Source of the DNA: Diphasiastrum complanatum
Lineage: Eukaryota; Streptophyta; Lycopodiopsida; Lycopodiales; Lycopodiaceae
Assembly: GCA_029204225.1 (NCBI GenBank)
Contig: CM055111.1
Span: 28,416,340-28,480,339, forward strand
Length of the DNA stretch: 64,000 bases
Reading direction: 5' to 3'
Shown here: piece after piece, positions 45,367 through 57,738 of the stretch
Numbering within the stretch: the first letter of the stretch is position 1
How the letters are laid out: each line of letters opens with the position of its first letter
Notes under the pieces: model-generated
Databases searched by the model: none
Told to the model about the DNA's origin: nothing
The model's input: the letters and a program-made list of their open reading frames with translations, nothing else
Translations under genes and position numbers: made by a program

Positions 45367-46042
<676 letters not shown>

Positions 46043-46232
46043 GGGTCCACAGCCCAAAGTAGTGCCGGTCCCTCGGCACTAAGCTGCAACTGTTGTGAAG
46101 GGGCACTGTTGTCGGTTCTTTTATTGTTGGGACATGGGTGCTTCAAGAAAAGCGTGGATAAAATTCGCTTACGTAAAACCTGAGGCTTTATTGGATGACG
46201 GCGATCAGCAAGAACTTGGACATGCCAGATTT

Positions 46233-47846
46233 TCAATAATACCCATAAGGGCCTAGTGGCCATTCCGGATAACGTTGTTCATTGAAAATTGGGTAGTCGA
46301 GGTATGCCTTTGGAGGAACCCAAGATAAATCTTGCTGATATAATGGATCCTCATAGATCGGCGCAACTGGTCCCAATGTCATGGACTCCCCCAAATCATA
46401 ATGTGGATATGACGTGCTTGTTTGATGCTCTTGTCTGTCCAGGTATTCGAAGTATGCATCAACCTGACAACTTTCCTCAGCAGTCAATATCATAGATTTA
46501 GGACAAGGCTTTGTCATTGTAGGTTCTGGTTCTTGCTGTACAATTGGTCGTTTTGGACTTGGATTCCTTGGATTTGGCCGTCTAAGCAATGTGATGTCCT
46601 GATGTAACTTTGTGGTGGCCAGATGTTGAGTGAAACATTTCGACTTTGGTTGGATCTTGCTTATGATTGGCGTTGAAATCAGAGGACAATCTCCCACCTT
46701 AGTCTTTCCTTTCTCAATGGACTGCTCTCTTGAAGGTGGTACAGATGGATCGTTGCATTGACTGGTAGTCAGTTTGCCTTCAAGTTGCGTGGTTGACATG
46801 AGAGCAGTTTGTAATTCATTCACCAGAAGTTGTGGCAGCATTTGTTTAATGAGGCTTGGTAAAATCTGTTGGATTGCATCTGTTGCCAATTTTTTGACTT
46901 CTTTCGCTATCCCTGGTTGGATAGATTTTACCCACTCTGTCTTTTGTGGTATTGGTGATTCATGTGTGGTCGTGTCAACTTGTCTTAGGATCTTTCTCTC
47001 ATTCCTTCCATTTGCATCTGCTTCATAACCAGGTGGCACTAGAAGTTTTTGTTTGTAGTGCAGCTTCTCGGTTGGTGGATTTGCAAGGTCATATGTAGGT
47101 TGCCGATTCAAGCAGGTAGGAGTCATAACGGCTTTTCTTGGATCTCTTAGTGGATAATCACGAAATGGGTGATTGTTGCCGCATTGTTCACACCAAGGAT
47201 AAAAGGAGGACAAATCATTTCGATGTGGACATTCTGATCTACGATGTTTACCTCCACATCCGAAACATCGTACTGTGTGTAAGATTCCATCACCTCTCAA
47301 TTGATGCGCGTACACTGGTATCAGGTCTCCTTTGACCCCTTCCACAAAATATAGTGGTGAGTCAGTTTGAATTTCCTCTTTCTGGGATGATCCGCTCGTT
47401 GATATAACCAATACTTCCACCGAATCTTGCCTAGCCACTAGAGAAGATTTTGAAAGTCCTGAGACCGATCCATTTTCTTTGGAGGAGCGATCTGATGGCA
47501 AGCTAGATGGCATAGATGAGGATTTTGTTGATTGATTTCCAATCTCCAGAATTCTCTTATTGGATTGATTTTGTAATCTCGGATTCCGAACTGGACATTG
47601 AGGTGTTGGATGTCTTCCAAAACAATAATGGCACTGGTCCAATGGTCGGATCTTTCGATTGGCAATTTGTGGTTCTGGGAGGTAATCAGATTGACTGCAC
47701 ATCTCATCTGTGTCACTGACAACTTGCATATGATCGTCCGTGTTCCCAGTACTTTGGCTAGCGTTGTCTGTGGCATATTGTGGATTAGATGCCCTATCAT
47801 CCCTGATTGTTTGAATGTTGGATATGGGCTGTGATGGTGTGTGCAA
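46233..47846 (-). CDS. Gag-like protein with three zinc knuckles, C-terminal ORF of element F
   Basis: Among the longest intact frames of the window, 537 codons. Knuckle 1 is CHYCFGRHPTPQC (residues 72-84), knuckle 2 CFGCGGKHRRSEC (194-206), knuckle 3 CEQCGNNHPFRDY (219-231, last Cys replaced by Tyr). The spacing is C-x2-C-x3-H-x4-C, one residue shorter than the usual CCHC box. After residue 305 an amphipathic helix (KEVKKLATDAIQQILPSLIK) precedes a long Pro/Ser/Lys-rich tail ending PEWPLGPYGYY. It continues, one frame off, the Gag core ending in the 47438-48253 frame, so the original Gag was longer. It would bind element RNA. The exact family is unknown to me, and the start ATG at 47846 may be incidental. 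Confidence 0.7.
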   Translation of the reverse strand: MHTPSQPISNIQTIRDDRASNPQYATDNASQSTGNTDDHMQVVSDTDEMCSQSDYLPEPQIANRKIRPLDQCHYCFGRHPTPQCPVRNPRLQNQSNKRILEIGNQSTKSSSMPSSLPSDRSSKENGSVSGLSKSSLVARQDSVEVLVISTSGSSQKEEIQTDSPLYFVEGVKGDLIPVYAHQLRGDGILHTVRCFGCGGKHRRSECPHRNDLSSFYPWCEQCGNNHPFRDYPLRDPRKAVMTPTCLNRQPTYDLANPPTEKLHYKQKLLVPPGYEADANGRNERKILRQVDTTTHESPIPQKTEWVKSIQPGIAKEVKKLATDAIQQILPSLIKQMLPQLLVNELQTALMSTTQLEGKLTTSQCNDPSVPPSREQSIEKGKTKVGDCPLISTPIISKIQPKSKCFTQHLATTKLHQDITLLRRPNPRNPSPKRPIVQQEPEPTMTKPCPKSMILTAEESCQVDAYFEYLDRQEHQTSTSYPHYDLGESMTLGPVAPIYEDPLYQQDLSWVPPKAYLDYPIFNEQRYPEWPLGPYGYY

Positions 47847-48253
47847 GATCTGTGCTTCTGCAATAGCGCTGTCTTATAGAGTTCGTTTGGACTGGTATAT
47901 GTTGTAAAGGGTGACATACCAATCTTGATCTCGTGCGGTAATCTGACATAGAAAAATGCCATTTTGTGGTGACTAGGAGGACCGAAATTCCAATCTCCCG
48001 CCATCTTGGCAAATCGTGCAGTATAGCCCTTGAGAGTTTCTCCGAAAAGCATCGAGATTTGGGTAAGCTGCTCATAAATTGCCATGGCCTGCTGTGTGCA
48101 AGATGAAGCTGATATGGAGTGGTGTGGTGATGTATGAGAGAGAAATTGCAAGATGCAGTTTTTGAACTGTCTATGAGGGAATTGATGATGAGGAGATGGA
48201 AGAGGAAAAAGACATGATGAATAAAGCAGAAATAATTCCTTCGTCTTGAACAT
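47438..48253 (-). pseudogene. Gag core segment of element F
   Basis: The frame from 48253 carries MAIYEQLTQISMLFGETLKG, YTARFAKMAG, HHKMAFFYVRLPHEIKIG and SPNELYKTALLQKH, resembling the C-terminal half of the Retrotrans_gag domain (helix, F..GL motif, terminal helix). The usual first half (FDG...W) is not seen, so the domain looks shortened. Near 47860 the meaningful frame shifts to that of the 537-codon ORF. The frame continues beyond but becomes a shadow. Start codon uncertain (48253 or the ATG at about 48085). Confidence 0.6.
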
Positions 48254-49009
48254 TCACGGTTTGGGCAAGGGTAGAATTTATAAATAAATTCAATTATGCC
48301 CCTCCAGCGAAAATCTTATGACGAGGGATGACAATTGGAAAAACACTTATGTAGGTTTTTTTTGGCAAAGGGTTAGTTTTGCTTCAAAAAAACTACTTTT
48401 CGGCACTTCTCCGCAAGTTTATTGAAGGATTTCTCAATACCAACTATAACTCGCTTTAGCCTTGGCAGTCTTGGGAGGAGTCTATCAAAGACAAAGTCAC
48501 TCACCAAAGAGGCTTGGGCTAAAATTATTATAATATTTTTTATAGAAAAGGGCCTTCGACAGTCGTGGGAGGAGCTATCAAAGATAGGGTCGCTTCCCAA
48601 CGAGACTAATGGCCCAATTCGTTTTTTTTTTTTTATAGAAAAATAAACCCTTGCAGATTTCTCTGTGTCCCGGTCTCAACGAGATGGAACTTCAGAGGCC
48701 TCTACAAAAGTTTTTTTTTTTTTTTTTGTTGACAACAAACTCTGCAGATTTCTCTGTGTCCTAGTCTTAGTGAGACTAATATGGAACTTCAGAGGCCTTT
48801 ACAAAAGTTTGTTTTTTTTTTTTTTTTTTAAGAGACTATGGTAAAAAAAACATTGAGGGTAACTAGATCGTCAAAAGTTAAGGTTTGAAAAACATAGCAA
48901 ATAAAATATGAAATGGGAAACACAACTCTGAAAAAGGCCTCAAAGATAGCATAAAAAGAGAAGGAACATAACTAAAATTATAAAAAAATTAAGAGGTGAG
49001 GATAAGAGA
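48254..49009 (-). other. Element F leader with poly(T) and local duplications
   Basis: Two copies of a block of about 115 bp (GCAGATTTCTCTGTGTCC...CAGAGGCCT(C/T)TACAAAAGTTT) at about 48652-48710 and 48745-48810, each near a long T run (48625, 48711, 48811). A second, weaker duplication lies at 48420-48610 (AGTCTTGGGAGGAGTCTATCAAAGA / CAGTCGTGGGAGGAGCTATCAAAGA). Confidence 0.6.
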
Positions 49010-50125
49010 AGGAATGGTATACACATGAGAATGGAGAGCGTAGTTTGGGATGCCGGTTCCCTGGAGTGCGACAATGAGGGAAGAGAGGGAGCGGAGCAGG
49101 CAGGCGAGAGAAGAAAGGGATCGGAGCAGGTAGGCAGCAAGTGAGGAAGGGGACGGAGGAGCAGGAGGAGGAAACGGAAGGGAGGACCGAGCAGGGAGGT
49201 GAAGCGAGCAGGGAGGTGAGCAGAGCAGGGGAAGGGAGGAAGGGAGAGAGTGAGGACAGTGAGGAGGAGGGAAGGAAGGGAGCGAGATTCTCGGGGATCG
49301 GAGGACTGAGTGAGAGAGAACGGGGGAGCGAACAACGAGGGAGGTGAAGGGGGGAGTGGAGTAGGGAAGGAAGGTGGAGCGAGCAGGAAGAGCAGAGAAG
49401 GGAGGTGGAGCGAGTGAGGAGAAAACGAGAGTGAAGGGGGGCGGGTGAGCAGCAGGCGAGGGAGCGGAGGAGAGAAAGGAGCAGGGAGAGCAGGGAGCGA
49501 GGGAAACAAGCGGATCAGGCAAGCAGACTATAGAGGAGAGCGAGCAGGGTAGGCAAGCAGGAAGGTAGGCTATGGAGGAGATGGAACGAGCAGGGACGAG
49601 CAGCAGGCAGGAGCAGCAATGAAGGAGGCGGAGCGAGTGAGGAGAGAACGATAGTGAAGGGGGGCGGGTGAGCAGGCGAGGGAGCAGAGGAGAGAGGGGA
49701 GCAGGGAGAGCAGAGAGTGAGGAGAGCAAGCGGAGCAGGCATGCAGACTATAGAGGAGAGCGAGCGGAGCAGGCAGCAGGAAGGTAGGCTATGGAGGAGA
49801 TGGAACAAGCAGCAGACAGGAGCAGCGATGAAGGAGGTGGAGCGAGAAGGGACAAGCAGCAGGCAGGAGCAGCGAAATAGGGGAAGGAGGAAGGAGCGGA
49901 GGAGCAGGGAGGGAGAAAGAGGAGGGGGAAACAACAAGCGAGGGAGGGATGGAGCGAGCGAGAGGAGAAGGGAGCAAGGCAGGGAAAGGCTGAGGAGCAA
50001 GGAGCGAGAAGGGGGGGAGAAAGTGGAGCTGTAGGCAAGGGTGGAAGGGAGGTTGGCAAGGCAGCGGGAGGTGAAGGAACGAGGAGAAGGGAAGGAAGGG
50101 AGCGAGAAGGGGGAGGGAAGAGAGA
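49010..50125. repeat. 1.1-kb purine-strand tract with a 220-bp repeat
   Basis: Almost pure A/G on the plus strand (GGAGCGAGCAGGGAGG-type sequence). A unit containing GCAGACTATAGAGGAGAGCG, GGTAGGCTATGGAGGAGATG and GCGAGGGAGC recurs with a period of about 220 bp (49455-49675-49890). Long Ser/Pro/Leu-rich frames on the minus strand are by-products of this composition. Confidence 0.85.
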
Positions 50126-50390
50126 GATTTGTGGATTTTTTTTTTTAAAAGATGGTTAATCCATATCAAAACTGAGATTACGACAATAAAAAACACTGAG
50201 CAATTTGAAAAAATCTTACTCAAAATTAACTACACAAATTATAGCTTGAAAAACAAAATTAATCCCTTGAGGGCTTGGGTTTTTTGTAATGGAAATGGAA
50301 GATTTCGGAGAATGGGAAAAAGAGGAGGTGAGGGGGAGGAAGAAGAAAAGAGTGGAGAAAGAGAAACAGCTATGCGGTGAGCAATGTTGG

Positions 50391-50412
50391 CGCTCCTCGG
50401 CAACGGCGCCAA
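50391..50412 (-). promoter_or_regulatory. Primer-binding site of element F (tRNA-Asp type)
   Basis: On the minus strand, one base inside the 5' LTR: TTGGCGCCGTTGCCGAGGAG. Plant gypsy elements of the Athila/Tat type often use TGGCGCCGTTGCCGGGGA, complementary to tRNA-Asp. It fixes the element's orientation. Confidence 0.8.
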
Positions 50413-50413
50413 T

Positions 50414-51608
<1,195 letters not shown>

Positions 51609-51817
51609 GTAACTTGCCATTTAGCCTTCAACACTAAATGGACATATAGGGGTTGTCACTGAAGTACTGCTAGTTACATAGGTAGGTAACACTTATCACC
51701 AGGGAGCACCAAATGCGGCACCGCGGTATGGAACGCCAATGAATCAATAGCGCATGCCCTTACCTGCACCACCAAGGCCAGCTAACAATCAAGTGGCCCA
51801 TGTGAACTTGACGATAG
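51609..51817. repeat. Continuation of repeat family I after element F
   Basis: 51609-51690 matches the inverted copy at about 62155-62235 (TTGCCATTTAGCC, AACACTAAATGGAC, GAAGTACTGCTAGTTACATA). Nothing is recognised in 51691-51817 before the LTR of copia E. Confidence 0.7.
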
Positions 51818-52649
51818 TGCTGGGGAATGGAATGGATTATCAAATGTGAATTCCCTCGATGCGTGTACTACTGGTTAACAGTAGGCGAACACAAGAATGA
51901 TCTAGAGCTTGATTGCGCGATGGTTGCGGAAGCAAAGAGCAGACAATCAAACAAGTCAATCAGAAAGTCAGACAGAAAGACATAGTCGCTTAAACATACA
52001 ATACTAACAAGAAATCTGAACACAAAATATCAGTAATTGATTCAGATTAATGTGTAGAAATACATGTAAGTGTGATGTTATGAGCACAAGACAATAGCAG
52101 ACAAAACCACGTGCTCAAGAAGCTAACTCCACTCCGTAAAAAAAGTTACGAGCTTATTACTAACAATCCATCTGAAAAAAGAATCGATGCATGAAAGCAT
52201 CTACAATGTCTATCTCATTAATTACATACACGCTAATAATTGATTACTATGATCAACTATATACAATTTACATTTGTGCAGATGTATGTACAAAAGAATG
52301 GCGTGGAGCTGTTGTGCCGTCAAGAAGAAGATCGTGGCTGCTGTTATTGTCAAGTTAGTTGCACAGTACTGGAAGTGAGCGTGAGGAGGCTCAATAAGTT
52401 AGACTTTCCTGATATGTCAAATAACTCATGTTTTCTTGATATGTCAGATCTACCAGATAAGTCGGCCAAGTTGGGTCTACCCGATAAGTTGGCCAACTCC
52501 GACAAGTCGGGTTACTTCGATGAGTCGGACTGCCATTCTCTTGCTATCTTCAGTTATAGACAATTGTGCGACAATGCATGTAATGTTGCAGCAATGAATG
52601 GAACTAGATTAACATGAAATTTAGGAAAGTAGAGGAGATAAATCCAACA
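51818..52649 (-). repeat. 3' LTR of copia E (832 bp)
   Basis: TGCTGGGGAATGG...AAATCCAACA on the plus strand. The first 375 bp match 56715-57089. On the minus strand the start TGTTGGATTTATC follows the purine tract AGATTAGGAGAGGG. Its plus-strand 52395-52535 contains imperfect repeats of GATAAGTCGGCCAAGTTGGG. Confidence 0.9.
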
Positions 52650-52659
52650 CCCTCTCCTA

Positions 52660-54120
52660 ATCTGGATCCGTGAATGCTTTTATTCAGACTAAGCAATGTA
52701 TAAAATTTGTTGGGTGCATCAGTGCTCAATGCCTTGGTAAATACATCTGCAACCATGTCTTGCGTTCGACAATACGTTAAGCTTATCTCTTTGTCGAGAA
52801 TCTTGCCTCTGACATAGTGATATCGAATCTCAATGTGCTTACTCCTAGAGTGTAATCTAGGGTTGGCCGATAAGGCAATAGCACCTTGATTATCACATAA
52901 TATGATTGACATGATTCAAACTAATGTTTGACAGTAAATCTCTCAACCAAAATGCTTATTTAATAGATTGAGAAGCAACAATATACTCTGCTTCTATAGA
53001 TGAAAGAACAATAGAGGTTTGCTTACAACTGTTCCAAGAAATAGGACCGTCATTGAGGAAGAATGTAAATCCGAATGTGGATTTACACATATCTACAAAT
53101 GCTCCCCAGCTTGCATTGGAATATCCACTGAGCCGATGAAGATTGTCGTTGTTGACTTTTCCATAGCAGATGCATTGGTCCGTTGTAGCTCGACTCTTAT
53201 AAGAGCTTTTCAATGGGTCATGCCAGGATTGGCCATGAATTGGCTGAGTGAGCTAACTACAAAGGCGATATCATGTCTTGTACAGACCATTGCATACATG
53301 AGAGATCCAAGTATTGATCGATAAGGATACTCTCTCATTTGCTCCTCTTCCTGCTTGGTCTGAGGACAAATCGCAAGCCTGGATCCATTGGTGAGTGAGC
53401 TAATTTACAATTAATTATATTATATCTAATAAGTGAGCTTCACCCATATCGGTCATGTTGAATTCGGAAGACAACATCTGTTTAGCATCCTTTACCCGAT
53501 TGGTATTGTTGTTGAAAAGCAACGTATCATCAACATACAGGGTGATGATATGAAAGATCGTTGCATTGACTTGAAAGTAGACATTGTTGTTGGCCCTGCT
53601 TGGTTGAAAGTCTTGTCGGATGAGGAATGTCTTGATCCTCTGGAACCAAGCTGGGTTGATTGCTTCAAGCCATAAAATGCCTTATGGAGTTTGCAAACAT
53701 GATGCTTCATACCTTCGTGAATGTATCCTTCGGACTGTAGCATGTAGATGTCTTCTTCAATGACTCCATTCAGATAGATTGTCTGTACATGGAGCTGATA
53801 TACTTTGAGGTCGGCTGCTGTAGCATATGATAAGAGGGCTCAGATCAATGAATGCTTGACTACTAGACTGAAAGTCTCGTTGTAGTCGATGTTGGGGATC
53901 TGAGCAAATCCTCGTGCTACCAGTCATGCATTCCTTCGATCAATAGCTCCATTGGCATTGTACTTGAACTTAAAGACCCATTTGCAATTGATAAGATTAG
54001 AAAGAGCTTTGACTAATGACCATATTTGGTTCTTGATTAGAGAGGAATACTCTCTGTCCATCACTTCTCTCCAGAGATCGGAGTCTAGTTGGCTCAGTGT
54101 CTCTTTGATAGTTGCCAATT
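52660..54120 (-). pseudogene. Copia E reverse transcriptase and RNase H
   Basis: RT pieces in several frames: SDLWREVMDREYSSLIKNQI, INCKWVFKFKYNANGAIDRR, YIHEGMKHHVCKLHKAFYGL and LYVDDTLLFNNNTNRV (YVDD box intact near 53530). RNase H: RLSGYSNASWGAFVDMCKS, VLSSIEAEYIVASQS, IILCDNQGAIALSANP, SKHIEIRYHYV, ADVFTKALS. At least four frameshifts. Function lost. Confidence 0.88.
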
Positions 54121-54304
54121 CCTACATTAAAAGATAGACGGACTACCTTGTGGGTTGTGTGCGCACTCGGCTTGATCTTCTTGGAGGAAGTGATATCAGC
54201 TGATGATCCATTCCTTGGATTTGTCCCTGCTGAATAGCAGCAGCTTTTTCGTCTGACTTGCTTTCGGGTAGTTGATCGATTATCGGCATGCTTGAGCCGG
54301 TGCC

Positions 54305-55262
54305 TCAAATCATCGTGTCGGAGGCAGGTGTTGAAGGTTCACGTGGAACTTTGTCCTTGTCTTTGAGGTCGATAAAGTGATCCTCGATAAAGATTGTATT
54401 TGTGTTGAACAGAATCTGTTGAGTATCGAGGTCGTACATCTTGTAAGTATTGTCAGATGAAGTATATCCGATAAGGATGGTCTTGGGACCTTGGAAGTCA
54501 AATTTTTTCCTTGTCTCCTTTAGGATCTGCACATAGGCGATGCATCCAAATACTCGAAGGTTCTTCAGTGAAGGCTTAGATCATGTCCAAACCTCATGTG
54601 GTGTGATGCTTTTGAGGGCCTTAGAACATCTGTTCTAGATGTAAGCTGCAGTGGAAACAGCTTCAACCCATAAGATCTTTAGCAAAGATGTGTGTGCCAA
54701 CATGCATTTGGCTGACTCGACCAGGTTACGATTCTTCCTCTCGGCTAAGCCATTAGACTGAGGTGAATAAGGAGTGATAAATTGTTGTTCAATGCCTTGG
54801 CTCGTAATCCTTGAATTTGGTAGAGATGAACTCTCCACCATTATCTGACCTCAGGGTTTCGATTGTCTTACCAGTCTCTTTATCTACATGCTAATTGAAG
54901 GTTCTGAAGTAGTTGAAAGCTTCTGATTTCTTCTTGATAAAATAAACCATAGTCCTTCTGGAAAATTCATCGATAAAAGTTATAAAATACTTTGCATCTT
55001 TCAGTGAAGGATTTTGCAATGGGCCACATATATTTGTATGTACAACATCTAGTAATCCTCTAGCAGTATGCTGATGGCTTGATCTAAATGGTTTTTTGAC
55101 ATGTTTACCGACTAGACAGTCTTGACAGACAAGTAATTCAACTTTCCTATCAGGATAGTTGAGATCAAGAACAATGAATTGCTTAGACATTTGTTGTACA
55201 AAAGCATGATTCAAATGACCAAGTCCATAATGCCAAAGTAAACTTTTATTGATTTGAATCAA
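54305..55262 (-). pseudogene. Copia E pre-integrase and integrase
   Basis: The zinc motif LLWHYGLGHLNHAFV...LVCQDCLVGKH opens the frame, followed by the integrase core VVHTNICGPLQNPSLKDAKY (Asn where the first catalytic Asp is expected), YSPQSNGLAERKNRNL (Glu kept) and, at the end, LIGYTSSDNTYKMYDLDTQQ. Frameshifts lie around 54635-54890. The D/N change would abolish the DDE triad. Confidence 0.85.
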
Positions 55263-55589
55263 AGTACTAAGAGCCTGACTAGAGACAGAAAAACAATACT
55301 TAATCTATACAAGTATCCATGTCTCTTTTCGAGTGCTAGGATTTTGCATGTCCTATCGACTACTTTACACTGATCACATTCAATTCTACTTTATATCCTA
55401 GATCTATAATTTTGCTAATAGAGAGTAGATTTGTTGACATATTTGGTACGTGTAGGACATTTGAAAGTAGTTTAGATTGACCATTTGCAAAGCTTAATCT
55501 TACTATACCCTCACCTTTGATAGCTTGTGTGCTATTGTCACCAAGGTGAACATATCATTTGGTACTGTAAGACGTATAGGACTCAAAAC

Positions 55590-56541
55590 ACCCGATATGG
55601 CTGGTCATCTGCTGTGTGACTCCGGAATCCATAAACCAAGAGCTGTCATTGGATGTATCTTGATGGTTTGTCATGAAGGCATCATAATTCGCTTCTTGAA
55701 TCGGTTGTGGTGCTTTTGTAGCTGCATTTGCCACTTGATTCGATAGTCTTGGATCTCGTGCTTGGAACGCTTGCAGCAGTATCTACAAAACAACTTCTTC
55801 TTTGTCGGCTGATTCGACTATTCTTCATGTTGTGTCGGCTTATGATTTTGCTTCGATGGCTTCAGGCCTTTCTTATTATGATTAGTCGAGCCTCTGTTGG
55901 TGTATAAGGCATGAGAGCCAACAGTCAAGATACTGGAGATTTCATTCCTTGGAGTGTCTTCCTGCAACAACACTGTGATGACTCTTGAAAGAGTCAGCTT
56001 TGGGGGTGTCGTAATGATCATTACCAAGCTGTCATATGAGCTTGGCAAGCTTGAAAGCAGTGTCATTACTGCGTCTTGATCATCTATGACTGATCCGATA
56101 TCGACCATTTGCTTCAGCAGGTTCTTGAATTGGTCGATGATTCTTCAGGGAATCATCATTTGTCATCTTGAGGGAGTAAATTTTTTTCATGAGATGTAGC
56201 TTGGAAGCTATATATCGCACTTCGTACAATGTGCTCAAGATGTCCCAGACTTCCTTGGAGGTCTGAGCTTCAGACACATGGCCGATTTGCATTTCGGATA
56301 TATTGAGGATGATCAACGCAAGAGCTTTGCCATCCTTCAACTTCCATCGGGAGATTGCAGCATCATCGACTTTGGGTCTTGCCTCTGCACCTATAACAAT
56401 GTCATACAACTTCTTTGCCATTAGCACAGTTCTCATCTTAAATCTCCACAGATGGTAATTGGCTCCATCAAGCTTGTCCATGATAAGACTAGCTTTCCCT
56501 TGGAAATCCATGTGGAAGATCAGTCTAGATGATAGTAACAA
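55590..56541 (-). pseudogene. Copia E gag and protease
   Basis: Gag: MDFQGKASLIMDKLDGANYH, LWRFKMRTVLMAKKLYDIV, SKEVWDILSTLYEVRYIASK, then in another frame DDQDAVMTLLSSLPSSYDSL and a decayed knuckle FCRYCCKRSKHE. The protease has WFMDSGVTQQMTS (DSG intact, 55621-55629). It resembles the gag of copia G in motif order (both with MTLL.SL...YD.LV). One frameshift inside Gag and stops before the protease. Confidence 0.85.
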
Positions 56542-56699
56542 CTATCAGTGACTTAAGAATGAAAATTTAATGCTATTTACAAAACAAGAAAATAAATTAT
56601 CCTATCAGCTAGTAGGATTAGGTTATGTGGGAAGCTTATCAGGCTATAGAAATAGCTTTAACATAAAACCGCTTAAGTAATTAGATATTTTTTGATATC

Positions 56700-56714
56700 A
56701 ATGCTCTAATACCA
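56700..56714 (-). promoter_or_regulatory. Primer-binding site of copia E
   Basis: TGGTATTAGAGCATT on the minus strand, adjoining the LTR end CCCCAGCA. One change from the usual initiator tRNA-Met-type site; the same variant is used by element M (61512). Confidence 0.8.
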
Positions 56715-57089
56715 TGCTGGGGAATTGAAATTAGGAAATGTGAATTCCCTCAGTGCGTGCACTACCGGTTAACAGTGGGCAAACACAAGAATGATCTAGA
56801 GCTTGACTGCATGGTGGTTGTGGAAGCAAAGAGTAGCCAATCAGACAAGTCAGACAAAAAGACATAGTAGCTTAAACATACAATACTGACAGGAACTCTG
56901 AATGCAAAAAAATAGTAATTGATTCATATTAACGTGTAGGGATACACGTCAGTTTGATGTTATGAGCACAAGACAATAGCGGACGAAACCGCGTGCTCAA
57001 GAAGCTAACTTTGCTCTGCAAAAAAAGCTATGAGCTTATTACGAAAATTCGTCTGAAGAAAGAATCGATGCATGAAAGCATCTACAATT
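56715..57089 (-). repeat. 5' LTR of copia E, truncated
   Basis: Matches the first 375 bp of 51818-52649 with scattered changes, then stops exactly where TGTGAAAGATT of the element D LTR begins. Confidence 0.9.
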
Positions 57090-57738
57090 TGTGAAAGATT
57101 TCAGATCCTTAAGATCCAATCTACTTGAATGATCTTTGGTTAGAAAGAGAAATACACTACCAATCTCACCAATGTAGAAAAAATCAGCATCTACACACAA
57201 ATTGAGATGCAAACACCAATAGAACTTGAACAAACTTGAATGAGATGATTACGTACTGTTGCTGTCCGTACAAAACCAGCAAGCTACTGTATTTCACACG
57301 TGTGGATCCAAAAATAACAATATAGATCATTCTACACATAGAATTGCAAGCAATCACCAAGATAGTGCACCAATGGATAGTAGAACCCAAGAGAACCATG
57401 TATAAGCATGAAATGAGATAAAGAAGAGAGAAGTCCACTCTCTCCATGAGTTACATCCTTTTATAACAGGTCCAGACCCTATTTGGCCACTTGGCTTTTC
57501 CACCAAAATGCTAACCCTACTAATTTTGGGTCTAGATTCAATGTACCCAACTATTCAAATTGAATCTACTCAAACTCGCATTCTAACTTTCCCACACTTT
57601 TAAAAAATGTTTATTCAAATGAAATTTAGACTAATGAACTTTGAAAAGTCAACCTCTAAGTCTTAAACAAGTTTTGGCCTCAATATGCCAAATATGGAAA
57701 TATTGCAAAATGTGATGAAACTAGTTGAATCTTTCACA
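57090..57738 (-). repeat. 3' LTR of element D
   Basis: TGTGAAAGATT...AATCTTTCACA, 649 bp, with 11-bp matching inverted ends. On the minus strand it follows the purine tract AGAGGGAG. A partial, oppositely oriented copy is at 40425-40915. It carries typical promoter-side sequence, but no TATA box was assigned. Confidence 0.85.

Larger units (their letters stand above)
51818..57089 (-). mobile_element. Copia element E (5' LTR interrupted by element D)
   Basis: A complete gene order on the minus strand: 5' LTR (from 56715, broken at 57089), primer site, gag, protease, integrase, RT, RNase H, polypurine tract (AGGAGAGGG), 3' LTR (51818-52649). The right LTR is cut after 375 bp where the LTR of D begins. 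The missing part was not found further right, so deletion as well as insertion is likely. Confidence 0.88.

Noticed and set aside
48940..50223. Overlapping Ser/Pro/Leu-rich minus-strand frames of 100-246 codons
   Set aside because: By-products of the purine-strand tract. No start context, domain or conservation; several frames are open at once.
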